64,000 nucleotides of DNA from Bathynomus jamesi. Taxonomy: Eukaryota; Arthropoda; Malacostraca; Isopoda; Cirolanidae. Below the pieces are notes generated by a model. That model searched no databases, was not told the origin of the DNA, and saw nothing but the letters and a program-made list of their open reading frames with translations. Positions 22,763 to 33,515 of this stretch are shown here, in pieces. The stretch lies in assembly GCA_023014485.1 (NCBI GenBank), contig JAJOZX010001863.1:607501-671500 (forward strand), in the 5' to 3' direction. Every line of letters starts with the position of its first letter. Positions within the stretch are counted from its first letter, which is position 1. Position numbers and translations under genes: made by a program.

Positions 22763-23280
22763 GTTAAAAGAATAAAAACAGCCTAAAAACAGCAGTTAAA
22801 AGAATAAAAAGTCTAAAAACAAAAAGAATAAAAAGTCTAAAAACAGCAGTTAAAAGAATAAAAGTCTAAAAACAGCAGTTAAAAGAATAAACGTCTAAAA
22901 ACAGCAGTTAAAAGAATAAAAAGTCTAAAAACAGCAGTTAAAAGAATAAAAAGTCTAAAAACAACAGTTAAAAGAATAAAAGTCTAAAAACAGCAGTTAA
23001 AAGAATAAAAACAGTCTAAAAACAGCAGTTAAAAGAATAAAAGTAAAAACAGCAGTTAAAAGAATAAAAAGTCTAAAAACAGCAGTTAAAAGACTAAAAA
23101 CAGTTTAAAACCAGCAGTTAAAAGAATAAAAAGTCTATAAACAGCAGTTAAAAGTCTAAAAACAGCAGTTAAAAGAATAAAAAGTCTATAAACAGCAGTT
23201 AAAAGAATAAAAACAGCAGTTAAAAGAATAAAAACAGCAGTTAAAAGAATAAAAACAGCCTAAAAACTGCAGTTAAAACA
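22763..23280 (+). repeat. minisatellite, ~30-bp unit
   Basis: The unit is CAGCAGTTAAAAGAATAAAA followed by AGTCTAAAAA (30 bp), with about 16-18 imperfect copies. Variants lack the AGTCTAAAAA part (18-20 bp units near 23200-23250) or carry single-base changes. No coding potential. Confidence 0.9.
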
Positions 23281-23908
23281 GTTGTAAAACCTTAAACGTG
23301 TTAAAAGTGTAAAAATAAATTTTTTTATGCACTAAAACCGCGAAGAATTGTTGGAAGTATAAAAACCCTCTGAAATAAGGTAATTAAACATTAAAATTAC
23401 TAAAAACTGTTAAAGGTTAAAATCATGTTTAAAATATGGTAAGAATATCGAAGGATCACTTTACTCTCAGCAATACAAAAGCTGATGTGTAATCGTTGAG
23501 TGGAGTTTTTCGCCTAATCACGGGGAGCAGCCAGAAAAACTACTGTATAGTATGTCTTCCGAAGGAGCTTCCGACCGAAACTCTATCTTTGAGCGTTGGA
23601 GTGGCTTTTGGGTTGGCTGGTTGATCCGTTTAACGTCCTCCGTCCAACTTAGGTCATCGTTAGGTCGTATTTGTTTGTTTGGTTGTTGGCTTGTTGATCT
23701 GCCTAACGTCCTCCATTAGAGCACTGAGACGGATAGTAACCCAGCTCTGGGACAGTCCAGAGCTGGGTTAGGATTGGTTTGAATTCTACTTTATTTTTAG
23801 TGTTTCTTTATATATTTTTGACGTTTATTTTCATAACTAACTTTAAGATGATTTTTTTTATCAATTTTCTGTCGTAAACTAAATCCTTTTAAGTTACAGT
23901 TTTATATT

Positions 23909-23952
<44 letters not shown>

Positions 23953-25010
23953 TAATAATAATAATAATTAATTTAGTTCACGCATTCACGCACTGAGGAT
24001 GGAAGGAACACTTTTCTAAAATATCTGCGACAAAAATCGGGGGAGGAGGGAATTGATTAATTCGTGGGTTATCTCTTTTTTTTAATCCTGAAAATGTGAT
24101 TCCCCAAAGGCGGACACATTTTTGCATCCAACATTTACTTATTCTTGACTTCCATGTTTGTGCCTAATAATATACAATATTCCATCACTTTTCCTTCAAT
24201 ATACTATAGAGTCTTTTCAAGACATTGATTTATGACCCATTTTCTGTCTAAGGTATTATGAAAGCGTAAATAGTTACCTTCCATAAATATAGAGCAGCGG
24301 CAAGAGAAAAATTGCGAACGGATCTGATTGTACACAAGGGTGCAGTTCCAAGGAGCCTGCAACGGTTCAAAGGATTAGAAAATGACAGTCTGACTTCTGG
24401 TGCTAGATAAGGCCTAGGCTGTCCTTAGTGAATCACTTCATGACAAACGCCATAAATAATTTCATGTGTGTAGCACGACTGCGTGCAATTTCTGCTGATA
24501 TCTTTTATATTAAAATTAGACTGCGTTGTCTTACGAGTTGATTACGAGAAAGGTTTTATCAGAAAACTCATATTTGCGAAATTAATTAGAAAAAGAGGCT
24601 TCACTTCTTGAGGGAATGATACTTGGTGTTATGAGGGGAAACAATTACTGCGTGTGGCGTGACAAAACCAGAAATTTAACTCCGTAGGAAGACGTGACAC
24701 TGGAAAATAGGAAATAACCATGTTTAGTAAGACTGACAAACGTGGCGGTAGTCTGGATTGGTGTGGAGCTGGATTGGTGTGGAGCTGCAGCTGGAGCTGG
24801 CGATCTGGTAAAACTAGAAAATTGTGAATAGGGAATACTACTACACTATTCTGGTATATCGTTGGGAGTTGGGCATTATTAGGACTGCAACAATGAGATG
24901 TTATTTTTTTTTAGTCGCAAAAGAATACAATTAATGGAACCCTGAATTGTAGAAAATTATTTATCTCAAATATTCTTGGATTTTTAAACATTTTCATTGA
25001 TGACTCGGAT
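23281..25010. other. unassigned stretch with (AAT)n and a short hairpin
   Basis: A (AAT)n microsatellite lies at about 23911-23968. A perfect hairpin AACCCAGCTCTGGG / CAGAGCTGGGTT lies near 23740-23774. The phrase GTTGATC(T/C)G(C/T)(T/C)TAACGTCCTCC occurs twice, near 23620 and 23693. I see no gene. Confidence 0.45.
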
Positions 25011-25064
25011 TTTATATATATATATATATATAGATATATATTATATATATAATATATATATAAT

Positions 25065-25189
25065 ATGAATAGAAACGACATAATATTAAGGAACGTTTCT
25101 GCACACGCGAAGAGAATAACGAATAAATGAAAAATGAGGCGAACCGCGTGTGCTGAAACGTTCCTTAATATTATGTCGTTTCTATTCAT
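25065..25189. repeat. foldback repeat, ~45-bp arms
   Basis: The left arm (25065-25111) and right arm (25145-25189) are near-perfect reverse complements centred on GAAACGTTCCTTAATATTA. The loop is about 33 bp. (TA)n tracts lie on the left and shortly to the right. It probably represents element ends joined head to head. Confidence 0.8.
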
Positions 25190-25218
25190 TTATATACTGC
25201 GTGGTCATTGCAGTTAAA

Positions 25219-25269
<51 letters not shown>

Positions 25270-25270
<1 letters not shown>

Positions 25271-25550
25271 ATTTTATTTTTTTAAGTTCGGGAAGAACCG
25301 ATTCGCCTCTATTTAAAAGGGCATATCTCAGCGGAAAAACAAAGAAAAAGTGAGAGGAAAGACAGAGGAAAAAGAAAGGGTGGAGGGGACAGTCGAAGTG
25401 GAAAAAGACCAAGGATGACAAGGACTGCAGGGTCGAGCCCCATCATCCTTGGGTGCTAGGGCCGGGAGGGCGCACGTGAAACCTCCAGGAACAAGCACGT
25501 ACAAACGAGCACAAGAGCAACTCAACAGCCCGAGCTTAGAACCCCCTTGC
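25270..25550. other. unassigned stretch
   Basis: A purine-rich run (25320-25420) is followed by GC-richer sequence with a TGTCATCCTTGG-type near-palindrome around 25412-25455. No gene is recognised. It lies directly upstream of the Penelope-like fragment, separated by (TA)n. Confidence 0.35.
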
Positions 25551-25570
25551 GGGGATATATATATATATAT

Positions 25571-26105
25571 ATATATATGAAAACTAATTCATGCATTATC
25601 TATAAAATTAGTTGTAAACAATGTGATTCCTTTTATATTGAACAGACGGGAAAGGATTTGAACACGCGTGTAAAACAGCATCAATATTCTGTTAGAACGG
25701 GACAGTCGTCCAGTGCCCTTTTTTGTCCATTTGTCAGAGTTATCCCATTGTATTGATTGGAATAATGCTTCAGTTTAGTTTCACTCAAGCAACATTGTTA
25801 ATAGAAATATTGAACTTGCAAACAATTTCAACATTAGCCAGGGCCTTTTTTCGCTTGATCCTGTTGTTTTGAATCCGTTCAAAACGGATTTAAACAAGAA
25901 GGGCAAAGTGCTAAAACTCTGGTAGCTTTTCCCTCTAAATTTGGACGCTCCTCCTACAATTATATTTTTTCTTCTTTGTGACCTACTGGATATATATAGT
26001 CTCGAACCTGTTATTAATTTCAGTGTTACTGAGGATGTCATTAGACGAAAGCGCTTGTGCACCATTGTTTTCTTTTTCCTTCGTGGTCATTTTCATCATC
26101 ATATA
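25571..26105 (+). mobile_element. Penelope-like element, 3' end
   Basis: A GIY-YIG endonuclease segment (25583-25756) is followed, after frame changes, by IDWNNAS, RNIELANNFNISQGLF and LDPVVLNPF (to about 25875), the C-terminal tail style of Penelope-like proteins. The 3' UTR ends in CTGAGGA (26029-26035), a GTC/GAC hairpin and GAAAGCGC (26047-26054), a hammerhead-type core as known for this class. The element is 5'-truncated at a (TA)n tract; the RT is missing. Confidence 0.72.
25583..25756 (+). pseudogene. GIY-YIG endonuclease domain of a Penelope-like element
   Basis: SCIIYKISCKQCDSFYIEQT is followed by GKDLNTRVKQHQYSVRTGQ. The family form is IYK(I/L)xC..C...YIGQTGR.L..R..EH. The first hydrophobic-Tyr motif, the CxxC pair, the second YI(E)QTG, the Arg (NTR) and the His are all visible. 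The Gly of YIG is replaced by Glu. It is followed by SSALFCPFVRVIPLY, a frameshifted version of the usual S...H....HPIDW. Confidence 0.78.
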
Positions 26106-26170
26106 CAGTATATATATATATATATATATATGGGATGAATTTCACAATTAAACACGTGAAATGAATGAAT

Positions 26171-26239
26171 GATGCAAACCACAAGGAAATAAATAATTTT
26201 GGAATAATTTTTCTTTTTTCTTTTTCCTTGTGGGTTTGC

Positions 26240-26241
<2 letters not shown>
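26171..26241. repeat. foldback repeat (GATGCAAACCACAAGG family), short copy
   Basis: The left arm GATGCAAACCACAAGGAAA and the right arm TTTTTCCTTGTGGGTTTGCAT are reverse complements. The same arms occur in longer form at 56574-56683. It lies 40 bp right of one (TA)n and directly left of another. Confidence 0.75.
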
Positions 26242-26301
<60 letters not shown>

Positions 26302-26306
<5 letters not shown>

Positions 26307-26895
26307 GTTTAATCCCAGACAAAATAAAGTGACAGATTAATGTCAGATGTCTTCTAACATGACGAAGATGTCACTCCAGGAAAGGGCGAAAGTCCTGTTG
26401 AACATAGAAGATGCGAAGGGTAGACTTAAATCACCTGTCTGTTGCTAAAGTTACCCCTTCGTCAGTTTACATTACATGTCACTACATCGTGCGAAGTTTT
26501 AGTTCCTCATAGAGATCACAGTTGTCCCAAGGTTTGCCTTGATGGAGGAGAAAATTGCTATAGTTTCGGGTCGAAAGCTCCCACACACACATAGAGACCA
26601 GTTGTATGTTATTTTCTTTTTGTATTTGATTTACTGGTTTTAATTAAAAACAACTTAGCTGACTATTTTTCGGGTTATTGTACTCCAGATCATTTTTCTA
26701 AATAAAAGAAATAATAATATATTTTTTCGGCACATACATATAGGTGAGCCAAGCCAGAGGGCCAGACAATGGTCGTCCGAGGAGCGGATCTGGACGGCGG
26801 GGCGCAACTTGCTGACCATCGCTCTCTATACTTGGCAATAGTGCTGCGAGCTTATCGTACGACAGCATGCGTTCCTGAAATACTGTACGCCAGGT
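26302..26895. other. unassigned stretch with a dispersed repeat
   Basis: Positions 26743-26830 share about 80 bp with the reverse complement of 47728-47805 (common strings include GACAATGGTCGT and CGCAACTTGC). The family resembles sequences near hAT element ends. A GACGAAGATG...GGGCGAAAGTCC phrase at 26361-26395 resembles Penelope-type 3' ends. No gene is supported. Confidence 0.45.
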
Positions 26896-26897
26896 TG

Positions 26898-27224
26898 AGA
26901 CGGGTTAATGGTGTAGTAGTTAGCATCGCTGACTACGAATCCACCAGCCCCAGGCTCGACCCCCCAGCTACGGGCAGCTCAACCAGCTGTTCATCCTCCC
27001 ATACAATAAAATTGGTTGGTAGGTAAATAGTACCCTCGGTAGCCTAGTGGTTAAGCCGCTGGGCTGCTGATCGGGAGGTCATGAGATCGAGTCCGGACGA
27101 AGACTGTAATTTCTGACCACCTGTGTGGGGTCATGATTTAGATTTCCACGTTAAGATGTAGGTCTAAAGTGGAGCAACAAGCTTGACCTTTGTCAGAATG
27201 AACAATTCAGGCGGAAGCAAAAAC
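26898..27224 (+). mobile_element. two-module tRNA-derived SINE, copy 2
   Basis: Module 1 has A box TGGTGTAGTAGTTAGC and B box AGGCTCGACCCC (26905-26970). The linker contains CAGCTGTTCATCCTCCC and GGTTGGTAGGTAAAT. Module 2 has GGTAGCCTAGTGGTTAAG and GATCGAGTCC (27035-27105). The tail includes GTAGGTCTAAAGTGGAG and CAGAATGAACAATTC. It faces copy 3 head to head across a 16-bp (TA)n. Confidence 0.8.
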
Positions 27225-27241
27225 CACTATATATATATATA

Positions 27242-27521
27242 TACCTTTGGTTAGCTTCCGTCCGAATTGTTCATTCTGACGAAGGTCAAGCTTTTCACTC
27301 CACCTTAGACCTACAGTTTAACGTGGAATCCGAACCACGCCCCACCAGCAGCCCAGCGTCTAGGCCACCCAGGGTACCCATTTATCTACCAACCACTTTC
27401 TTTATTGTGTGGAAGGATGAACAGCTGGGTTTTGCTGCGCGCGCGCAGTCACCGGGTCTCAAACCCTGGACCGATGGATTCATAGTCAACGATGCTAACC
27501 ACTACATCACCGAGACGCCAT
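27242..27521 (-). mobile_element. two-module tRNA-derived SINE, copy 3
   Basis: Reverse-oriented copy with the same order of modules and tail as copies 1 and 2. Its module 2 lacks about 10 bp of the A-box region (TTAACCACTA missing around 27359). It ends at a TA tract that also starts the adjacent DNA transposon. Confidence 0.78.
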
Positions 27522-27532
27522 ATATATATATA

Positions 27533-28258
27533 CAGGGTGGGCCGAAAGTCTGGATCCATAGGAAAATATTTATTTTAATACATAAATTACAACAAATGGT
27601 AAATACTTAAAATGAATATCAACTTTAACTCGTAAATGCGTATCCGTGATACTGTACAGTAGTTTGTACTCCAGTATAAATACTCAAATACTTTTTTTAT
27701 TTCAGCCCAGAAATGGCTTCGAATCTAACAACAGAAGACCGGGTAGAACTTGTGCTTATGTACGCAAGACAGGGCGCTACACACAGAGAAGTTGCTACCG
27801 AATTCAAAAGAAATCATCCTGATAAGCATCCAGTAACACATGCGACCGTTGGCAAGTTGTTTAAACGTTTCAAAGAAACAGGAAGTGTACATGATCGACG
27901 GCGTTCTGGTCGTCCAAAAACTGCAACTGATGAAAATACCTCTGCAATGGTATGTGAAACTTTAACGAATAGTCCAGTAAAGTCAACAAGAAGATTATCA
28001 AATGAAACACGCATCTCGAGAACGTCAATTCGAAGAATTATTAAAAATCATAAATTCCATCCCAAAGTGTCTCGATGTCAGAGGCCGCCAATTTGAGCAT
28101 TTGTTATAATTTGTTGTTTATACTGGAGTACGAACCACTGTACAGTATCACGGATACGCATTTACGAGTTAAAGTTGATATTCATTTTAAGTATTTACCA
28201 TTTGTAATTTATGTATTAAAATAAATATTTTCCTATGGATCCAGACTTTCGGCCCACC

Positions 28259-28261
<3 letters not shown>
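27533..28261 (+). mobile_element. CAGGGTG mariner-like element E1, catalytic domain lost
   Basis: Both ends read CAGGGTGGGCCGAAAGTCTG facing inward, and inverted similarity covers about 145 bp. TA duplications lie at 27531-27532 and 28262-28263. Length is 729 bp. It encodes only the DNA-binding half of a transposase (27713-28096). (TA)n separates it from E2 by 48 bp. Confidence 0.88.
27713..28096 (+). CDS. truncated mariner-like transposase (DNA-binding half)
   Basis: This is a 127-codon frame starting MASNLTTEDRVELVLMYARQ. It contains helix-turn-helix-like sequence (ATHREVATEFKRN, THATVGKLFKRFKETGSV) and the RRSGRPKTATDE linker found between HTH domains in mariner-like transposases. A second HTH follows (TRRLSNETRISRTSIRRIIK). 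The stop comes just after the second HTH and directly before the right TIR. No catalytic Asp is present. If expressed it could bind TIRs without cutting, but expression is unknown and simple deletion is the default reading. Confidence 0.75.
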   Translation: MASNLTTEDRVELVLMYARQGATHREVATEFKRNHPDKHPVTHATVGKLFKRFKETGSVHDRRRSGRPKTATDENTSAMVCETLTNSPVKSTRRLSNETRISRTSIRRIIKNHKFHPKVSRCQRPPI

Positions 28262-28309
<48 letters not shown>

Positions 28310-28312
<3 letters not shown>

Positions 28313-28829
28313 GGTGCGGCCTAAGTCGGTTTACCGAGAATAATAAAATCACCTTGTGAAGAATAATATACCGAGAAAAATTATTTTTATATTTGGCTGC
28401 ACTGATTCGGCAACACCTAACCTAACCTAACAAGATGGTGCTCCACCACATTTCGGAAGAAATGTTAGTGCATTCTTAAAAGATAAATTTCTCAGAATGG
28501 ATAAGACGTCGTGGGATAATCGAATGGCCTCCTCGGTCATCACAAATAACCCCATGTGATTATTCAATGTGGGATATAATCAAAGATAGTCTACGGCCAG
28601 AAACCTCGGGACTTCGATCACATGAAGACTTTGATACGCCAAGAGTTCGAGACGTTGAATAATAACAAAGAACTGTGTTGTTCTATTTGTTGTTCAGTGG
28701 TTCAAAGATGCAACGTGTGTATTGAACATGATGGAGAACACTTTGAACAATTTCTTTAATAAATAATAAGTATTATTCTTCACAAAGTTATTCCATTATT
28801 CTCGGTAAAGCGACTTATGCCGCACCCTG
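28310..28829 (+). mobile_element. CAGGGTG mariner-like element E2, C-terminal scrap
   Basis: Both ends read CAGGGTGCGGC(C/A)TAAGTCG facing inward with about 55 bp of inverted repeat; TA flanks both sides. Length is 520 bp. The interior carries frameshifted coding for QDGAPPHFGRNVSAFLKDKF (second catalytic Asp) and then IEWPPRSSQITPCDYSMW (third Asp in PCD). The N-terminal half is missing. It is another deletion derivative, complementary to E1 but of a different TIR subtype. Confidence 0.85.
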
Positions 28830-28839
28830 TATATATATA

Positions 28840-30039
28840 CAGTATATTAAAACTCCAAACAAAAAGAGTATTTTCGAGAGAACTCGCTATCCATTTCACA
28901 TGAACAGTTAACAATAGCCTGACATTATTTGCTTTCGGTCTACAAGAATTAAGCAAAACACACACAACCAACCAAAGAGAATTTTACAACCGACTGAGGA
29001 ATTAATTTTTAACGTAAGATGTCACTGAGTAAAATATTACTTTCAATTTCTTCGAATTGTGGAAAGCTTTGTTAATATTAAAGTTTGCTTTATTAAATAA
29101 AAATTTCAATTTATCTACGAATATCGTATATTTTAGGACTTAAATATAGATTTAGGATTCTTTGCATTATTTTGATGATCATTTTCAGACTTACTGTATG
29201 GAATAATAGCGGAGGTACTGTTTTTGTTTAGACTTCTCATACTGTATCCATGCCGATAAGTTTTCCTCTTTAGATTATTAGTTTCATTATAATAGTTTTA
29301 ATCACATCCACTGTAATCTATACACCAGTTTTTCTGAACTGGGGTGCCACAGTGCCTCTTAGGAGTGCCGCGTAATTTCATGAAAATTCAAAAGTTTCTG
29401 AAAATATGGAAATTTCAATTGAAACAAAATATGCGTGATTTATTATGTCCACATGGAAACTATGTAGGTTCACTTTGAAGTTATGTGGTCTTGGGAGAGA
29501 GGGGACTGGGTGCTGAACAATGGCAGACGAAAATCCTCCGGGGTGCCACGAAAGAAAAACAGATGGTATTGGGGTGCCTTGAGCCAGTAAAGGTTGAGAC
29601 CCACTAATTTATATTATAAACTAATTTAGAAACATTTGCTATGGTCTTGTTTTCAGTCAAAATTCCTTTAGTTGTACTTTAAAAATTTTAAGTTATATTA
29701 ATTTTTAAAGAAATAATGTGGGAATCTTTATTAGTAAAATGTGGGAAACCTAAATATTTTGGGTTCACATTTTTTCCCATTATTCATATTGAAAAAAAAA
29801 TCTCTGATCAACCAAACTCTACTAATCAAATGCTTGAATAACCTTCATTTTTTCCTCTTTCTCAACCAACTCGTGAAAGAAGTCCAAATATTTTGTTAAT
29901 GTATATCATTAACTTCATTATAATATATATATTTCTTATACCTGTTACTTAGTCTGTTAAATATGCGTCATAAAAATGATAATATATCGTTTCATTATAT
30001 TTAACTATTGCTACACTATAATTACTTTGATAGTTTTTT
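28840..30039. other. unassigned AT-rich stretch
   Basis: Apart from the hAT-like repeat at 29325-29608 I see nothing recognisable; short open frames carry no family signal. Confidence 0.45.
29325..29608. mobile_element. degenerate hAT-like MITE
   Basis: The left end reads CCAGTTTTTCTGAACTGGGG then TGCC. The right end reads GGGGTGCCTTGAGCCAG... to AAGGTTGAGACCCACTA. This is the CAGTGGTTCTCAA...GGGGTGCC style of many hAT MITEs. The TSD is not recognisable and no ORF is present. Confidence 0.5.
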
Positions 30040-30129
30040 AAAATTTTAGCATCTAAGATGAAACTAATTTTCCAAAACGTTTGCTAATAAAACTACAACA
30101 TGTACCAGCTTTTCCATTCTTCTGTTCCT

Positions 30130-30130
<1 letters not shown>
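30040..30130 (+). repeat. dispersed tail repeat with hammerhead-like core, copy 2 (decayed)
   Basis: TTTTAGCATCTAAGATGAAA then TTTTCCAAAACGTTTGC and AATAAAACTACAACATGTACC align with copies at 1041 and 58783. The CTGATGA core is mutated to TCTAAGATGA. It runs directly into (TA)n. Confidence 0.6.

Positions 30131-30194
<64 letters not shown>
30131..30194. repeat. (TA)n microsatellite
   Basis: Pure TA array between the tail repeat and the segment leading into LINE-C. Confidence 0.95.
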
Positions 30195-30197
<3 letters not shown>

Positions 30198-30429
30198 CAG
30201 TCAGGGTGCGCAAGGTACGCTCAGCGTACCCCAAGGAAAACTTATCATAAGATAAAATTAACCTAATTAAACTTCTATTCTACGTTTTTGTTCAAGTTCT
30301 TCCCACTGTGAATAAAAAAATTATTATATAAATGAAACTTAAGCCGTGTGAATGAAAAATCTCACCACAGTCTTCTGTTCTGCACGAACATAATTTAAAT
30401 CTCGCGAATCTCGGGTACCCTGTGAGCTA

Positions 30430-31115
30430 ATTTGGTTATTATGTGCACGAAACTTACCTAGGAACTATAACTACTTATTGGCCCTCTTGAAAACTTCTAC
30501 GGTCAAATTTAGTGTTATAATTCTCACGGAAACTTGGTTAAATAGTAGTATTAAAAACCTATATAATATAGATAATTACGTTGCTTATCATACTGTAAGA
30601 GATGGTCAGATTGGTGGGGGTATCTCTGTGTATGTGCATCAAACTTACGACTCTAACGAAGTATTTTCTCTATGTAATAGTGACAATGAAACCTGATTGT
30701 GAATATAAAAGACAAAAGTAATGTATATTCTGTCCATGCAATATATAGACCACCTAATACTAATATCAATAGCTTTTTAATTCACTTAGATAACATGTTA
30801 TGCAACTTCCATAAATCGAGTGCCATAGCTGCGGGAGACTTCAACATCAATTTGCAATCTGAAGCAATCTCTCATAAATTTTTAAACTTAATGAATCTTT
30901 CTATCTTAGTCATTCTATTACCAAACCCACTCGAGTCTGCAGCTATGGCAATCGAATAACAGAATCTACGATTGATAATATATTTGTAAATAGCAATGCC
31001 CTTGTAAACTCTGGAATTATAACCACAAACATCAGTGATCATTTTCCTACTTACGCTATATTCAATAACATTGTTCAGTTGCGGACAAAACAACTATTGA
31101 TTACAGAATATTCTC
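30430..31115 (+). pseudogene. LINE-C endonuclease domain
   Basis: FSVIILTETWL (motif with the catalytic Glu), GGGISVYVHQTYDS, then after a stop/frame change YSVHAIYRPPNTNINSF, AAGDFNINL, TESTIDNIFVNS and TNISDHFPTYAIF (terminal SDH motif). These are the ordered landmarks of the apurinic-type endonucleases of non-LTR retrotransposons. Frame breaks lie near 30695 and 30920. The real start lies upstream and is not defined. Confidence 0.85.
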
Positions 31116-31196
31116 AGAGGTTAACAAAGAAAATTTATTGGGGCTGTAGAAAATACTCGACTTGACTGTGACGAACCTTTAAATGACCCAGATCAT

Positions 31197-32571
31197 ATGT
31201 TTCAGTTCTTCTATGACACCTTATTCCATATTTTTAACATTTGCTTTCCTTTAAGGAGAAAAACAGTTTCGCCCAAAAGGGTCGCAAATCCATGGATCAC
31301 TCCAGGAATTATCACTTCAATAAAGAACAGAGATAAATTATTCAAATTGCAATTGCAGAGCAAAATTCCTAAAATACAATATACTCAATACAGAAACAAA
31401 TTAACTAAAATAATCAAAATTGCAAAATATAACTATTATAACAATCAATTTTCCAAACATAAAGGAGACATGAAAAACACTTGGACAACCATAAGCAATC
31501 TTCTCGGGAAAACAAATTAAGAAAAATTCAATAGAGAAATTAAATGTTGATAATAAAGAAATCACTGATGATACTGCTATTGCAGACTCTTTAAATGCAT
31601 ATTTTACTTCAATAGCGGATAAGCTTCGCTCACAATTAATAAATAATGATCACTCACCTCTAGAATATATGCCACCCAGCCCACTAAATTAATTTTCTTT
31701 TGTTCCTGCTACATCTACTGAGGTCCAGAATATTATTGGTAAATTAAAAAATACAAAAAATAACATTCATAGCATTCCTGTACCTATATTGAAACTTGTT
31801 AAAGATAAGATATCTGTAACTTTGGCTAAAATTATCAATCAAAGTATTTCCAAAGGAATATTCCCATCAATGCTAAAAACTGGTTGTATAACACCACTTT
31901 TTAAAGGGGGTGATCCTACACTAGCAACAAATTACAGGCCGGTGTGTTCATTATCTGTGTTCAGCAAAGTTTTCGAAAAAATTGTAAAAAGTAGAATGCA
32001 GCGATATTTAGAATCCTACAATTTATTATCCCCAAATCAATATGGATTCCGTAATAATAGAACAACGGAAATGGCTATTTTAAATCTTATGGAAAATGTA
32101 AATACAGCTAAGGAGAACAAAGAAATAATGATATCAATATTTATGGATTTGAGTAAGGCGTTTGATGTAATAGACCATAATATTCTACTTAATAAGTTGT
32201 ATTGTTACGGCTTTAGAGGAGCAATCAGTGATTGGTTTAAAAGTTATTTGTCCAATAGATATAATTTTGTATCAGTAAATAAGGTTTGCTCCACTAAAGC
32301 GCTTGTGAAACATGGTGTGCCACAGGGTTCAGTTCTGGGTCCACTGTTGTTTTTATTATATATAAATGACCTTCCACGTTCGTCTGATATACTGAACTTC
32401 ATAATGTTTGCAGATGATACAACTCTCTCTTTTTCTTGCAAAGATGTTAATACAGCTAAGAATATATTTCATTCAGAATTCATCAGTGTAATGAAATGGT
32501 TGACCACCAATAAACTCTTCCTAAATACCAGTAAAACAAATTTCATGATTTTTACTAATAAAAGAAAGGTA
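31197..32571 (+). pseudogene. LINE-C linker and reverse transcriptase
   Basis: From 31789 the frame is open: PLFKGGDPTLATNYRPVCSL (fingers), LLSPNQYGFRNNRTTEMAIL, ISIFMDLSKAFDVIDHN (motif A), VKHGVPQGSVLGPLLFLLYI (motif B), FADDTTLS (motif C, both catalytic Asp kept) and WLTTNKLFLNTSKTNFMIF (motif D). All RT motifs are intact. The reading frame is cut at NKRKV by E3 and resumes in frame at 33518 with YLDELNVNEIT. A stop near 31520 and another at 31689 break the linker. The polymerase would drive target-primed reverse transcription. Confidence 0.9.
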
Positions 32572-33515
32572 CCGGGTGTCTCAAAATAGATGGAACCCAT
32601 TGACATGATAATAATTTATTACTCAGAAAATAAACTCCAAAAAAGATTACATTTCCTGGAAGCTGATATGATAACAATTAAAAACTGAAGATTTGAGGTC
32701 TCTAGATCAAAGGATACATTTATTAGAGCACATGTTCCAAATGACCGCCGTTGCGCTGCAGACACACTTGAAGCCAACGAGCGAAGTTGTCAATCACCCT
32801 GACACCCTGCACAGAGTGCAAGGGCCTCTGAAGCACCTCGTCTGGGCTTGTGTGCCCCAGAACACATTGTTCTTGCTATTGACATACCCACTGAGCAAGA
32901 AGTGTGCTTCGTCGCTGAACCAAACATCATCAAGAAAGTCAGGATCCTCTTCGATCTTGTTCTCGAACCACCGGCACATCACAACACGTTTTGCCATGTC
33001 AGCTGGTGTGAGTTTATGCTTGATCTGGATCCTGTATGGTACAGCTGAAGATCCTTGATCAAGATTCTTTGCACTGACGCACGTGAAAGACCCAGATCTT
33101 GGCAACGTCTTCGGATTGACTTTTTCGGACTCCTTCCGACAGAATCTCCACCGCATTCACATTGTCAGGAGATCTTGCAGTCACCTTCCTGCCAGATCTG
33201 GGTGTTTCTGCTTTTTGTTGAGATTGTTTACTGATCCTGTGGCTTGAAATTGTGTGCCCAACGATAAATTTGGCTTTTCTGGGGATAATTGTTGAAGTTG
33301 AACTTCCTGCGAAATTTCGCTTGCACAGTTTTGAATGATTTCGTCTCCAAATAAGTAGTGACGCAAAAATTTTTTTCCTCCTTTGTCCAAGGCATTTTGA
33401 TTGATAATTATTAGTTGTTACGTCTCCTCTCTTCAAATCTGAAAAAATAGAACGAGAACATTAATTGGCAGAATTATAGCAGTGACATGGGTTGCATGTA
33501 TATTGAGACACCCTG
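32572..33515 (-). mobile_element. CAGGGTG mariner-like element E3, inserted in LINE-C
   Basis: The left end is CCGGGTGTCTCAAAATAGAT and the right end, reverse-complemented, is CAGGGTGTCTCAATATACAT. TA duplications lie at 32570-32571 and 33516-33517. Length is 944 bp. Removing it restores the LINE-C reading frame exactly (KRKV joined to YLDELN), which fixes the boundaries. The transposase on the minus strand has an internal deletion. Confidence 0.92.
32700..33395 (-). pseudogene. E3 transposase with deleted catalytic core
   Basis: It starts MPWTKEEKNFCVTTYLETKS at 33395, continues with HTH-like KTVQAKFRRKF and YRWAHNF, and after frame changes gives KLTPADMAKRVVMCRWFENK and VWFSDEAHFLLSGYVN (first catalytic Asp). 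The second and third Asp regions are missing: the sequence jumps to VIDNFARWLQVCLQRNGGH at the C-terminus. It cannot be an active transposase. Confidence 0.8.

Noticed and set aside
22763..23280. CRISPR-like array
   Set aside because: Units are contiguous without unique spacers and the genome is eukaryotic; it is a minisatellite.
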